64,000 nt of DNA from Harmonia axyridis (lineage: Eukaryota > Arthropoda > Insecta > Coleoptera > Coccinellidae). The position numbers and the translations under genes are program-made. The DNA is taken from positions 16,244,001-16,308,000 of the forward strand of contig NC_059503.1 of NCBI RefSeq assembly GCF_914767665.1, given 5' to 3'. The notes beneath the pieces are model-generated. The model was given only the letters and a program-made list of their open reading frames with translations. It searched no databases and was not told the origin of the DNA. Below, piece by piece: positions 22,801 to 32,719 of this stretch (position 1 is its first letter; the number at the start of each line of letters is the position of its first letter).

Positions 22801-25800
22801 ACGGTATCAAACAAAATTAACAATACTGAAAAATTGCGGACGTTTGAACGGAACGAAAATTGGAATCGCTGAAGATCTAACAAAGAGACGTCTAGAGTTA
22901 TATCGCTCACTACGACAAAAAAGTGAGGACAAAAAACAAGTATTCACGCGTAATGGAAACATTTATGTTAAAACCGAAAATGGAGTGAAGAGGAAAATTG
23001 TAACCTCACAAAAATAATTATCTCCATAAATAGTTTACGTTCTGAAATGTTGAAAATTTTTTTTTTTTTTTTTTTTGGCCTTCATATGTATTGAATTCTT
23101 TTGTTGATTTTTTATTCTTTAGGTTAATGATGGTTGTTAGTTACTTTAGAACATAATATAGATTATTTATAATTATGAGCACTTTTTTGAGTTTTTCAAA
23201 ATGTTAGCTTCATCAGAGAGCATGTGAGGGGTATTTATTTGTTTCCCCTGTCTAATGAACATATTAGAGACACTGGAGCTTGATGAGGTCCCGGGGACCA
23301 CTATGACTGGGGAGATCGGGGCCGGGGGGGGCTTCGTTGGGGGCATGTCGCGTCTAGGTATAATACATTTCAACATAAGAAGCATTCAAAAAAATTTCAA
23401 TGAATTATTAGTTTGTCTGGACAAAATAAATTTAGAAAAAATAGATATAATTGTACTCTCAGAAACTTTCAACCTTACTAACATTGAACTATTTTCAATA
23501 AATGGCTATGAAATATATTATAATAATTCTGTATTCAATAAGAATGATGGAACAATAGTTTATGTTCGAAAGAATTTGAATCCAAGAGTTAACTATACAC
23601 AACTGAATCAAACAACTCCTGTTCGTGTAGAAATTATAATAAATGAACTTGCTCTTGGGATAACAGCTATTTACAGACCTCCTTCAACTAATTTGGGTGT
23701 ATTCATGGAAGAAATGGAAAAATATTTAAGTGAACTAAAGAGGAATAGTGTTGAGATAATTGTAGGAGACATAAACATTGATATTTTGAATGGAAACGAT
23801 AAAATGTCAAGTCTCTATATGAATATTTTGGGATCGTGTGGTTTTATTTCTTATATAAACAAGCCTACTAGAGTGACAGAAACTACATCAACCTTAATTG
23901 ATCATATATTTGTCAGAACGCAGATGAATATTAAAAAAAATTTTAGTCTTAATCCTGTTATTTTTAAATGCTCAATGACAGATCATTATCCTGTAGGCTT
24001 GGAACTCGATTTTAAGGGAAAAATAAAAAATGAAATGAAAACAAAAGAATTTGTGGAAACCGATGTCAAAAAATTATTAACTTTGCTGAAGGAAGAAAAT
24101 TGGCTAAAAGTATATGAAAGGAATAATGTTGAGGAATGTTATCAGATATTCAAGTTCACTTTAATGAATCATTTGAGCTCTTGTAGAAGAATAACACGTT
24201 TAAATAATAAAAATAAAAAACTAAAACCATGGATTACTCCTGGATTAATAAACAGTATTCGTAAGAGAGATAGGATGAAATTAGACTTAAATAAAAATTA
24301 CTCAAACGAAATGAAACTTCAATATATAAATTACAGAAATTTTCTTAATAAATTACTAAGACTTACTAAAAATAATTATTACTCTAACAAAATTAAATTA
24401 GCAAAAAATGACTCTAAGAAAATTTGGCAAATAATGAATGAGGCGGTCAATGTAACAAAATCACAAAGCAAAACTGAATGCATTATCAACGAAAAAAATG
24501 AAATTTTGACCCATTCAACTGACATTGCCGACTCTTTCAATAATTACTTTTCCACTATAGGTGTTGAAATGCAGAATGAAATTAAGAAAACTAAAAAAAC
24601 ATACAAAAATAACATAACTAATCAGAAGACGCTTTTCCTTACACCAGTAAACTCACAAGAACTTATCGAATTAATATCTACTTTGAAGAATGATTCATCG
24701 CCTGGGGATGACGGAATTGACGTTAAGCTCATAAAATATATACATACCTATTTAATAGACCCGCTCAAATATATGATTAATCTTATATTTGAGAAAAATG
24801 AAATTCCTCAGGACTGGAAATCATCTAGCATTGTACCTGTTCACAAGACCGGCGATAAACAAATTCTACAAAACTATAGGCCCATTGCGCTTATCAATAA
24901 TTTTGCCAAGATATTCGAAAAATGTTTGAAAAACCGTGTTATGAACTTTCTAGAAACGAATAATACAATTTATAAAAATCAATATGGATTTAGACCAAAT
25001 TTAAGCACGGAGGACGCTATATTTAACCTAACGAATGAGATAAACACCAACTTGAACGCAAATAAAAAAAATCTGTCAGTTTTTATCGACTTAGCTAAGG
25101 CTTTCGATACTGTTCCTCATGACAAATTATTAGAAAAAATGGAATATATGGGTATAAGGGGAAGTGCAAATCTACTTTTTAAAAATTATTTATCGAATAG
25201 GACACAACGAGTCAAAATTGAAAATACTTATAGTCAGGTTAGAAACTCCACAATAGGTATCCCACAGGGTACTGTACTTGGGCCTACACTCTTTCTTATC
25301 TACATTAACGATATTGGATCGATTTTAACAAATGGTAAAATAATTGCTTACGCTGATGATACTGTTCTGACATTCGCAGGATCCACTTGGCAAGAAGTGT
25401 TTGGAAAGGCAGAAGATGGTATTAGAAATTTGTATAGCTGGCTCAACTACAACCTCCTTAGTATAAATATTCTAAAAGCTAAATATATTACTTTCTCAAT
25501 CTCGGCTGTTGACAGACCACAAAACACAATCTTGAAAATTCATGGCGAAGATTGTTCTAATTCTAACTGTTCATGCGAACCTATACAAAATGTCGATAAC
25601 ATTAAATATTTGGGTATTATCTTAGACAAACATCTGAGATGGAATGTTCATTGTAACTATATCAATAAAAAAATGAGATATTTAGTCTATAGACTATATC
25701 AACTTAGAGATATTCTCGATAAAAAACTATTAAAGATGGTCTATATGTCATTAGTAGAGTCAATTCTGAGATATTGTTTAGTTATTTGGGGAGGAGGGTT

Positions 25801-26812
25801 CAATAATTCTTTACAAAACATCTTGATCACTCAAAAATTCATACTGAAAATAATACATAAGAAAAACCGAACATTTCCAACTGACAGATTGTTTAAGATA
25901 GCTGAGGTGCTGCCACTTAAGGCTCTATATATTCATGCTTGCATAAATTACCTCCCTAAGATACAGCATCTTTTACCAAAGATACCTGCGCACCACACCA
26001 CCAGATCAGTTTTATTGCGAACCCATCTGTACATTAAGTCACACACTCAACGAATAGTAACATACTTTGCACCTAAGTTTTACGACAAACTTCCTATTAA
26101 TATAAAATCATTGATTAATAATAAACGACAGTTTAGTATACAAACCAAAAAATACATCCAAAAGAACTATAATACATTTTTAGATATCATGAAACCATAG
26201 AGTTCAATTAAAGAAGGTCTTTCTCAAACTTCCTACTACTGATCTTTTACGTGTAGTCTAATGGCGGGGCGCTTTTTCGCCTGGCTGTCTGGGGCGGTTT
26301 CCGGGCTCCTCATCTGCTCCATTCAGATTTATGCATCTGTATTATATTATGTGGTGAATGATTCACGACACAGACATGATTTCTTTCATTTCTAGTGTGG
26401 GTCATTTTACCGATTGATACACTCGTTTGATTTGTTTTTTTTTTTTTTTTTTTTTGTATGGTTAGGTTGAAGATGAAGACTCGTTGTACGAGTGTATGTG
26501 GTGTTAATTGTTTGTAACATTTTATGGTGAATAAATTGAATTGAATTGAATTGAATGGAAAAATTCTTCTTATGGTTTTTTTCCATACAAATAACATATA
26601 GAGAGTAAAATTGACTGACCTCTTTACTTACTAGGCAGTACAGTGGGCTGCAGTTAGGATGTAATAGTGCGATAAAATGCTTCCTCCACAATGGTGTGAA
26701 CCATTGTGCATAATAGATACTTGATATGGAAATTCCTGGATATCTGCTAATTTACCGTCTATTATTCTGAAATCGAAATCTTCCTCTTCCGTTCCCCTTA
26801 CTCCATTTTTAT
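19852..26812 (-). CDS. Protease 3: trypsin-like S1 serine protease, signal-peptide exon not found, interrupted by a LINE in its intron
   Basis: Exons in transcript order: 26632-26812 (phase 1 in, phase 2 out), 20884-21112 and 19852-20178. The first gives DKNGVRGTEEEDFDF and then the mature start RIIDGKLADIQEFPYQVS through TAAHCTA. The second has FSVRVGSS and the catalytic Asp in YDVAIMKL. The third runs from VAGWG through GGIDSCFGDSGGAL to the stop. His, Asp and Ser are all present, and Asp before SCFGDSGG predicts trypsin specificity. Exons 3+4 and 5+6 of the protease-1 plan are fused here. The 5.5-kb intron 21113-26631 contains the retrotransposon. I could not find the leader exon in 26813-28500; it should end in phase 1. 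Without it the gene is incomplete in this annotation, though the coding part is undamaged. Confidence 0.85.
22424..23017 (+). CDS. Non-LTR retrotransposon ORF1 (coiled coil plus RNA-binding domain)
   Basis: 197 codons without a break. The first 70 residues are a Lys/Asp/Ile/Leu-rich helix likely to form a coiled coil (KLLIKINEKLDILQSAV...). Residues from about 66 on (NNVCVYNLMEMQEENL) through RPVIIRFERYQTKLTILK and GTKIGIAEDLTKRR form an RRM/transposase_22-like fold as in many LINE ORF1 proteins. These bind element RNA and act as chaperones in the ribonucleoprotein. It lies 237 nt before ORF2. There is no zinc-knuckle motif. Confidence 0.8.
   Translation: MGPKTNTDIKVAIKESIVEFFSDDKFINKLLIKINEKLDILQSAVNDNTDKIESINMRMDNLMQAEKVNNVCVYNLMEMQEENLMENLLEIFNENMKVKVNKSDIVKCYRVGVKGKNPRPVIIRFERYQTKLTILKNCGRLNGTKIGIAEDLTKRRLELYRSLRQKSEDKKQVFTRNGNIYVKTENGVKRKIVTSQK
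23255..26200 (+). CDS. Non-LTR retrotransposon ORF2: AP-like endonuclease and reverse transcriptase
   Basis: 981 codons, uninterrupted. Endonuclease marks: IIHFNIRSIQKNFNELL (about 37-53), VLSETF (about 68), IYRPPS (about 145), GDINID (about 172), STLIDHIFV (about 213), TDHYPVG (about 242). Reverse-transcriptase marks: SPGDDGIDVKLIKY (about 481), NYRPIALI (about 548), FIDLAKAFDTVPHDKLL (about 610), IPQGTVLGP (about 668), and the catalytic YADDT (about 698). A C-terminal region of about 250 residues follows, without RNase H. The ensemble is of the CR1/L2/Daphne/Crack group type; I cannot separate these by eye. The first 35 residues are Gly-rich and encoded by an unusual G-run tract. The true start could be a nearby codon. 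The frame is intact, so the copy is recent and may be competent. Confidence 0.92.
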   Translation: MNILETLELDEVPGTTMTGEIGAGGGFVGGMSRLGIIHFNIRSIQKNFNELLVCLDKINLEKIDIIVLSETFNLTNIELFSINGYEIYYNNSVFNKNDGTIVYVRKNLNPRVNYTQLNQTTPVRVEIIINELALGITAIYRPPSTNLGVFMEEMEKYLSELKRNSVEIIVGDINIDILNGNDKMSSLYMNILGSCGFISYINKPTRVTETTSTLIDHIFVRTQMNIKKNFSLNPVIFKCSMTDHYPVGLELDFKGKIKNEMKTKEFVETDVKKLLTLLKEENWLKVYERNNVEECYQIFKFTLMNHLSSCRRITRLNNKNKKLKPWITPGLINSIRKRDRMKLDLNKNYSNEMKLQYINYRNFLNKLLRLTKNNYYSNKIKLAKNDSKKIWQIMNEAVNVTKSQSKTECIINEKNEILTHSTDIADSFNNYFSTIGVEMQNEIKKTKKTYKNNITNQKTLFLTPVNSQELIELISTLKNDSSPGDDGIDVKLIKYIHTYLIDPLKYMINLIFEKNEIPQDWKSSSIVPVHKTGDKQILQNYRPIALINNFAKIFEKCLKNRVMNFLETNNTIYKNQYGFRPNLSTEDAIFNLTNEINTNLNANKKNLSVFIDLAKAFDTVPHDKLLEKMEYMGIRGSANLLFKNYLSNRTQRVKIENTYSQVRNSTIGIPQGTVLGPTLFLIYINDIGSILTNGKIIAYADDTVLTFAGSTWQEVFGKAEDGIRNLYSWLNYNLLSINILKAKYITFSISAVDRPQNTILKIHGEDCSNSNCSCEPIQNVDNIKYLGIILDKHLRWNVHCNYINKKMRYLVYRLYQLRDILDKKLLKMVYMSLVESILRYCLVIWGGGFNNSLQNILITQKFILKIIHKKNRTFPTDRLFKIAEVLPLKALYIHACINYLPKIQHLLPKIPAHHTTRSVLLRTHLYIKSHTQRIVTYFAPKFYDKLPINIKSLINNKRQFSIQTKKYIQKNYNTFLDIMKP
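23293..23343 (+). other. G-quadruplex-capable tract at the start of ORF2
   Basis: Five runs of four or more G (23293-23296, 23309-23312, 23318-23321, 23324-23331, 23339-23343) fall within 51 nt on the sense strand of an otherwise AT-rich element. It is translated as a Gly-rich segment near the ORF2 N-terminus. Confidence 0.65.
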
Positions 26813-26913
26813 CTATGAAAAATAGTTGTTCCCATAGAGTATATATTTTTATAGCTGGGTATTGTTTTTCATCTGTATGCCAAAAGCATCAAATACTGAT
26901 TCTATATAAATGA

Positions 26914-27020
26914 TGCTTCTGATGCATCAGAAGCAAATTTAAGTTCAATAAATGATTTCTTGAAACTCTCAATGCACATGTGCATTGAGAGTTTCAATCA
27001 ATTATTGAACTTAAATTTGC
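26914..27020. repeat. Two adjacent hairpins upstream of the protease 3 exon
   Basis: 26914-26935 is a perfect 22-bp palindrome (tgcttctgatgcatcagaag plus ca). It overlaps by 3 bp a second hairpin, 26933-27020, with 44-bp imperfect arms: gcaaatttaagttcaata, gaaactctcaatgcacat and their complements. They are probably remnants of small inverted-repeat elements; a small-RNA precursor is an alternative. Confidence 0.6.
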
Positions 27021-28260
27021 CAAAAATGAAGGAATATCTATGACATAAGTAAACGTATCACAGAAATTCATTTGAATTGAAAATACTACAATCTGCCTAG
27101 ACTTATTTTTTATAAAAGTGCACCTATATTTAATATTTATAGATTATTCAATAATTAAAGTTTGAAGAAATTCAATCAGCCAATATCCTGCATTCATTGA
27201 ACCATACCCTACAATTTTGTAGTTCAGTTCTGAATATTCAAACGGCCGATAGATCGATCCAAATAAAACTAATCAAAACATATATGGTTACGATAATCAT
27301 TGAAATCAAATTGTATGTGACCGCATTGAGTATTGAAATAATAGATTGATAATAATCAATGCTATAACTACTTATTTTTCATTAGTTCTGAGTCTAATTT
27401 GGTCTGGATGTTGAACGATATGGTATCCCAAAATTAAAATAATCTACAAATATATACTTTATTTACTTGAAAATTGAGATTCTTCAACTTCACAGGTCAT
27501 TAAGAAAGGTTTGAATTCTTAAGGTTCCAACTACATTGAATTTCTTCAAATTTCTTGCCTTTTGAGTTCACAACGGATGTTGCAGGTATTCTTCTGAAGT
27601 TTTAGTAACCACATTATCTTCATAAGCGTTCAACGAACGTTTTGACAACGATATTGTCATCTTCGAAAACAAAATTTTGTGATTAGGATAAGTCAGTTGT
27701 TACTATAACTTTAGGTTCACCGAGTTCATTATTCTATATCTAGATTTATTTAGGGTCATGTTAGAATTGAGAAATAAAGAGTTACAATTGGTATTTCACA
27801 AAAATCTTCTGGATGGAGCAATTTGATTTTTGCAGAATATAAGTACTGACATTCACATAATTGAATAATAAAATAAATATTTTATCACCTGTAAATGCCC
27901 AAATTAGGGTGAATACCACAAAGGAATACATAGCTAAACAATTTCAATACGTGTACTTAGCGATACTTCGTGGCACTGATTTCATTTCATCATCCACTTT
28001 TATCACTCATCAAAATGAACTTTTATGGTTACGATATTTCATCCACGGTTGAATATCCGAAGAGAATGGATTTCGAGCTGCAATTAAAATTTACGGAATG
28101 TTACAGTATATCACTAAACCTCAAGGAACTATTAGAGTTTATACTTGAATCCCTGGAACAAAAAAAATACTATGTTTTCTCTCGAGTAGGTATTAGTCAA
28201 AAATGATAGTATATTGCAAATTATCTTCAGTTATGATGACTCTTCTCTTTCGAAAAGACT
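27021..28260. other. Noncoding or unassigned region
   Basis: This should contain the leader exon of protease 3, but no ATG followed by a hydrophobic stretch and a phase-1 donor was found on the minus strand. One plus-strand frame from ATG 28013 (MNFYGYDISSTVEYPKRM, about 60 codons) has a good start context and a GTAGGT donor at about 28189. It has no family resemblance and no convincing second exon. Confidence 0.35.
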
Positions 28261-28261
28261 T

Positions 28262-28600
28262 TTTTCATTTGCAATTGTTTGAAGTTAGTGGAAAGCATTG
28301 ACATGACATCAGGAGCTTTTGAGCGCTCTTTCATTCTTGCTGCAATTGAGCTCTTGGAGACAGAGGGGTGGGTGTTAAGCTTCATTATCGTTAAAAACTC
28401 TTCGAATGAGCATAGTTACAATTGGTCATTTGCGTATACGATCCAAGAAGGATATTCTTGACGACTGTTCGCAAGGCGCCGCTAACGCTTTAAATAAATG
28501 TGGCAACATCGCAAACAGTGACGAATCGTATTTGAAATGTAACAGGGCCACAAAACGTCGAATAATGTAATTTCATGTCAATGCTTCAAACTAGTGCAAT
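28262..28600. repeat. Probable MITE with GTTTGAAG...CATTGACATG ends
   Basis: The left end (about 28277-28310: gtttgaag, then aaagcattgacatgac) is mirrored at about 28577-28605 (catgtcaatgcttcaaac). The 61-codon frame between them is therefore likely a by-product of the element. Confidence 0.45.
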
Positions 28601-29199
28601 GGAATATTTAAGTCTGATTTTTCATTTCATTTAAGATTAGTGTGAGCATTGTTCCAATCTAGGTATTATGAATCAAAAGAAGCATTATCGATTTAATGCC
28701 GAATTGGAAGTTTGACGCCTAAAATTGTCCGATATTCAACAATGGGGATATGTTAACATGTTCATTAAAAAGAATATTTAGGGAAGTATAGATACCTTTT
28801 CCTTCGGGGAGATTCTCATCCTAAATCTTGTAGATACCAAATAAGTAGTCCCTTAATATTCCATGAATCAACAATTAGATGGAAAACTCGATGTTGAATA
28901 TTTTCCGAAAGTTCAGAAATTCCACACTTTCAAATTACCTCCATATTTTATTATGTCCCTTTTAGTTTTCATAAATTTTCTGTCAACTTTTACATGTTTA
29001 AGTTTGTCTACAAGCTTCAATTTGTATAAATTCAAATTTGACTTAGAAGCCATGTAGAGTGTCGGCGAAAAAATTGATGAAATATTTAAATTTGTGGAAA
29101 TTGAGTTTTGCTTCATTCAATAATGTCAATAATGATTTTCAATTATTTTCATTTATTGTATAATGACTCTTCTCTTGCTCTCTCCTCTTGGAATTTTTC

Positions 29200-29857
29200 A
29201 CAGTGACTCAATAAAACACAGCGGCGACACGAGTGATCGCGTTTTCGATTGGTTGTAGGTTTCTCAGCCTAAATATGGCGGCTTTTTGTTTATATTCAAC
29301 GTTTACCTGATTTTTGGGATTCATTAGAAATATAAGGCCCAATTCATTAAGTCACTGTAGTAGGTATTCTAAATTTGTTCCATTCACAAATTTATCAGCT
29401 CAATATTTTTAATTTTGACGAAGTGGCTGTTGAGTTTAGTCAATCGTATTCTTAAGTTGTATGGTTGATACCGCCATCCGTCATTTTTGGGCTCAATTTG
29501 AACGAATTGTCGCTACGCTACTGTATTTTATTAAGTAACTGTAAAATTCGTTACAGACTCAATAAAACACAGTGGCGACAATTCGTTCAAATTGAGCCTA
29601 AAAATGGCTAAATGATGATGACTGAATGAATGACTGAACTAAACTGACAATTTATCAACATTAAAATTATTCAGACTGATTGTACATTTATTCAATTGAA
29701 CAATACTACATTGACTTAAAAATATGGGCCTTACATTTTGAATAAATCTCAAGAATCAAGTAATCGGAGAATGTAAACACGAAGTCGCCATATTTAGACT
29801 CTGTCAATCAAAAACGAGACCATGCGTGTCGCCACTGTTGTTTATTAAGTCACTGTA
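29200..29857. repeat. Nested inverted-repeat element of about 660 bp
   Basis: Outer arms: cagtgactcaataaaacaca, gcggcgacacg and ctaaatatggcg at 29200-29285, mirrored at about 29780-29857. Inner arms: gctcaatttgaacgaattgt at about 29491-29510, mirrored at 29570-29600, around a centre near 29545. The motif actcaataaaacacag-ggcgac occurs in both outer and inner arms, so the element is a palindrome built from repeated pieces of one terminus. It has no coding capacity. Confidence 0.65.
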
Positions 29858-31500
29858 AAATTTGTAGACTTCTAATTATTTGATCAGCCAGAAAATCTAT
29901 ATGGGGCTCGGCATTGCTAAATGCACAATTGAATGCAAAATCGTATTTTGACAGGATTTGTAGTTTTGGAATTATCACAAATTTCGAACCACTTTATTTA
30001 CGGAATCCCTAGTAGAAGTAGTGTAATAACCAACTCAAACGCGGCATTTGAGATTCAAATGTTTCCTCGAAACTTCAAGTTTCTAGGTTAGGTAGACAAA
30101 ATGACGAAATGATAGATTTCGGTATGAGCGATCAAAAGTTGGGATTCCCAAATGTTTAATGATGCGATATTTTTTTTTATTGCAGTTGCTAAACATTTCA
30201 TGAGATTGTGCAGTGTTTCATTCTTGAACGGTCAGTTTGCAACTATACGATCGAACGAAATTTCTTATTTATTTGTGCATGCAACCATAAGGGCGCAAAT
30301 GCGGTGCCCAAAATGCGAACCTCATATTGATTAGCTCCTTCTGTAGATTAATCATATTGAAAGCTGCCTCGGCTGAAAGCTTAGTCAGCATTTTCCTCCT
30401 CAAATCGCTGACAATCGAGAAATACGACGAAGTGTGGAATTTTATAGTGTGGGGAGACATGTATGTTTTTGTCTTTTATTCCTGGGAGGTTTTGGGGACA
30501 TCTAGAAGGAGATCTTGCGACACGGCAATACCACAATTTACCTGGTAGATTCCGGAAGTAAAAAATGAGTTTTACAGGGAGAGGGATTCAGGATATATCG
30601 TGACAACCGAAAAACCAGGATTACGGCATCAGGGGAAAACTAGGAGAATATAATTATCCCCCTAGGTGGAACCCGAATCAATCCTTTCTTAAAGATACTT
30701 CCCTTTTTGCGCGTCTGTTCAAACGGGGCGCATTTGGTTAAAATGTAGGTAGGCAATTAAGTCGGAAATGGTCACAAGTTATGAAGATCTTGTGGCAGAA
30801 TATTTTTCAGCCATAAACAGCAGGCGCCAGGTAGTTTGGGGTGGAAAGTATTTTGAAGTTAATTTAATTTTTATAGGTTAATCGGGGGTCCTCTCTGGGA
30901 GGCCAATGCTGTGTTTTCGACCTTAAGGACTTTGTGCCAACTTGGGGAAAGGAAAACAACGTAAATAATACGAATTCTTTCCTGTTTTTTGACTATAAAA
31001 AGAAAACTACAAGTCGAACGCTAAAAATATCCCTCGACAAAGTTAAAGAGCATCAAATTTCCTATTAAAATTATTGCTCATACGCTTTCCAACAGATAGA
31101 TACTCAGTTACAGCAATTTGATAAGAGATAAGAATAAGGATTTCAGCGGATGAAAGCATTTTGTTTGTCATCATGAAATCGATTATTCACTAAATGTTCA
31201 TCTTGTCAAAGTTATTGGAAAGGGAAGTTGATGAAGTTGAGGTTGTCTGTTAGAAGACAAACTTCGTAGAAGAATGCATTGAAATTGAAACAGAGAAATC
31301 AGATTACCAAAGTCGACCACCATTTTATCACCGTTTGATGGACTCTCTAACGCAGAAAATCGAAACATTTCAGAAAAACGATGGTAAGAGCTATCCAAAA
31401 TTGCTCCTCAGACGAAGCTTCACTCTCAAGAGGTGATTGAAAAGTGTGATCTCCTCTGAAGTGATCTGAAAAAGATATGGTTCCTCGAGAGAGGGTAGAA
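29858..31500. other. No recognised gene
   Basis: Short frames only. A minus-strand frame at 30269-30460 (LRRKMLTKLSAEAAFNMINL) looks protein-like but has no recognised family or splice context. Confidence 0.4.
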
Positions 31501-31516
31501 TAATACCATACACCTT

Positions 31517-31910
31517 TTTTTAGTTAGTAGGTACCAAGCTTCAAAGGATGCGGCTCAAAATTTTGAAATTTAAAGTTCAGTCTGGATTGAGATACTGAAG
31601 GTTGGGTTACGATTCATTTGTTCGCTTTTATCAAGACAATGCTGCTTGTCATGAATCGATGAAAACCAAGGTCAAATCGATCGAATTGCGATCCCAAACT
31701 GCTTGACAACCCAGCTTATTCTCCAGAATCTGGTCCACAGTGAGTACTGTAGATTTAAAAGAATGCTCAAGGGATATTAATTTTACTCTACTGAAAAAGT
31801 GGCTGTAGCCTTTTTCGAAAGTTTCGAATTTTCAAGAGAAAAGGTGTTTTTGAATGATAAGGCTCAAGACTTATTGGCTGGAGTGAAGTGAATATATGCG
31901 AAGTACTTAC
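31517..31910 (+). pseudogene. Internally deleted mariner remnant
   Basis: A 5' UTR-like piece (tttagttagtaggtaccaagcttcaaagg, spanning 31519-31547) matches the same part of the mariner at 34.2 kb. It is followed after about 90 nt by the second catalytic block FYQDNAACHESMKTKVK (about 31640) and then KRMLKGY, AVAFFESFEFSREKVFLN and DLLAGVK (31757-31890). Most of the transposase is missing and stops interrupt the rest. Confidence 0.65.
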
Positions 31911-32580
31911 TCATTCACCTTATAATGAATGATCTATTTTATGAAATTAAAAACAGGCTTTCTTACACTAGAATCCACATTATTGATTCCTTTTTTCAAA
32001 TAAAGCTCAGTACTCATTTGTTCAAAGAATGGTATTGATCATCATAGGAAATGTGACTGTCTTCTAATTAGTACAAGGATATTTTATTCATTTCACTCAT
32101 AGTTTTCGATTTATATGAAAAACAAAAAAAAAGTAGAAATTACCAAATATATAATCAGGTATCTACTAATACTCGAGTTTATAGAGAAGGTCGAAAACTC
32201 TACTGGCATTTCAGAGGACCCTCGAGTAAACTGTGAAAATCTCATACACTTCACAATACGTCTCCATTTCACTTAGCGCCTATATCTATAAGAAAAAAAA
32301 AGTATATAGAGTTGAGGTATGTATGTTTCGGGTTTGTCATTCAGTCGTTATCTTGAATTTTTCAAATCTAATGACTCGAAATAGAAAATTTTGACTTTTT
32401 TCTGTCTTTTCAGCTTTGAAAGTAATTTTTTTCGCAGAGTAATGCTGAAAAGTGGAAAGATCGTTCGAATTTAAGTCAACCCATAACGTTCACAGGTCAC
32501 AGTTCTATACATAATTTAACAACATTACTAGTAGATTCAGAAGAAGAGAAAACACAATTAAAACTTCTAGAAAGCAGGGT

Positions 32581-32716
32581 CAGTGGCAACGCCAGCTTTC
32601 AGAAATAAAAGGAGGGAAGATTTTGGGTCTATCTAGTTTACGTTGAATACAGGTTCTATTTTTTGCTCATGCAATATTTCAGGGGGGTGCACCTCTGCCT
32701 CCCTAGCGACGCCACT
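32581..32716. repeat. Small MITE with CAGTGGC ends, hAT-like
   Basis: Left end cagtggcaacgccag and right end ctagcgacgccact are inverted about 136 bp apart. CAGTGGCG-type tips are known from hAT non-autonomous elements. No 8-bp target duplication is evident, so the call is modest. Confidence 0.4.
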
Positions 32717-32719
32717 CAG

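Larger units (their letters stand above)
22370..26560 (+). mobile_element. Full-length or nearly full-length CR1/L2-group non-LTR retrotransposon
   Basis: Contains ORF1, a 237-nt spacer with a 20-nt T run (23056-23075), ORF2, and about 350 nt of 3' UTR with a GC-rich hairpin-like block (about 26262-26315). It ends in tandem ATTGA units (aattgaattgaattgaattga, about 26532-26556), the microsatellite tail typical of this group rather than poly(A). The 5' limit is not marked by a clear target-site duplication; 22370 is an estimate. It is inserted in the intron of protease 3, antisense to the gene. Confidence 0.85.

Noticed and set aside
26310..26691. Minus-strand frames of about 95 codons with poly-Lys
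   Set aside because: Antisense of the LINE 3' UTR, with the Lys run coming from a T stretch.
27690..27760. Possible leader exon of protease 3 ending at a GTGAAC donor
   Set aside because: No ATG in the right frame is followed by a hydrophobic stretch.
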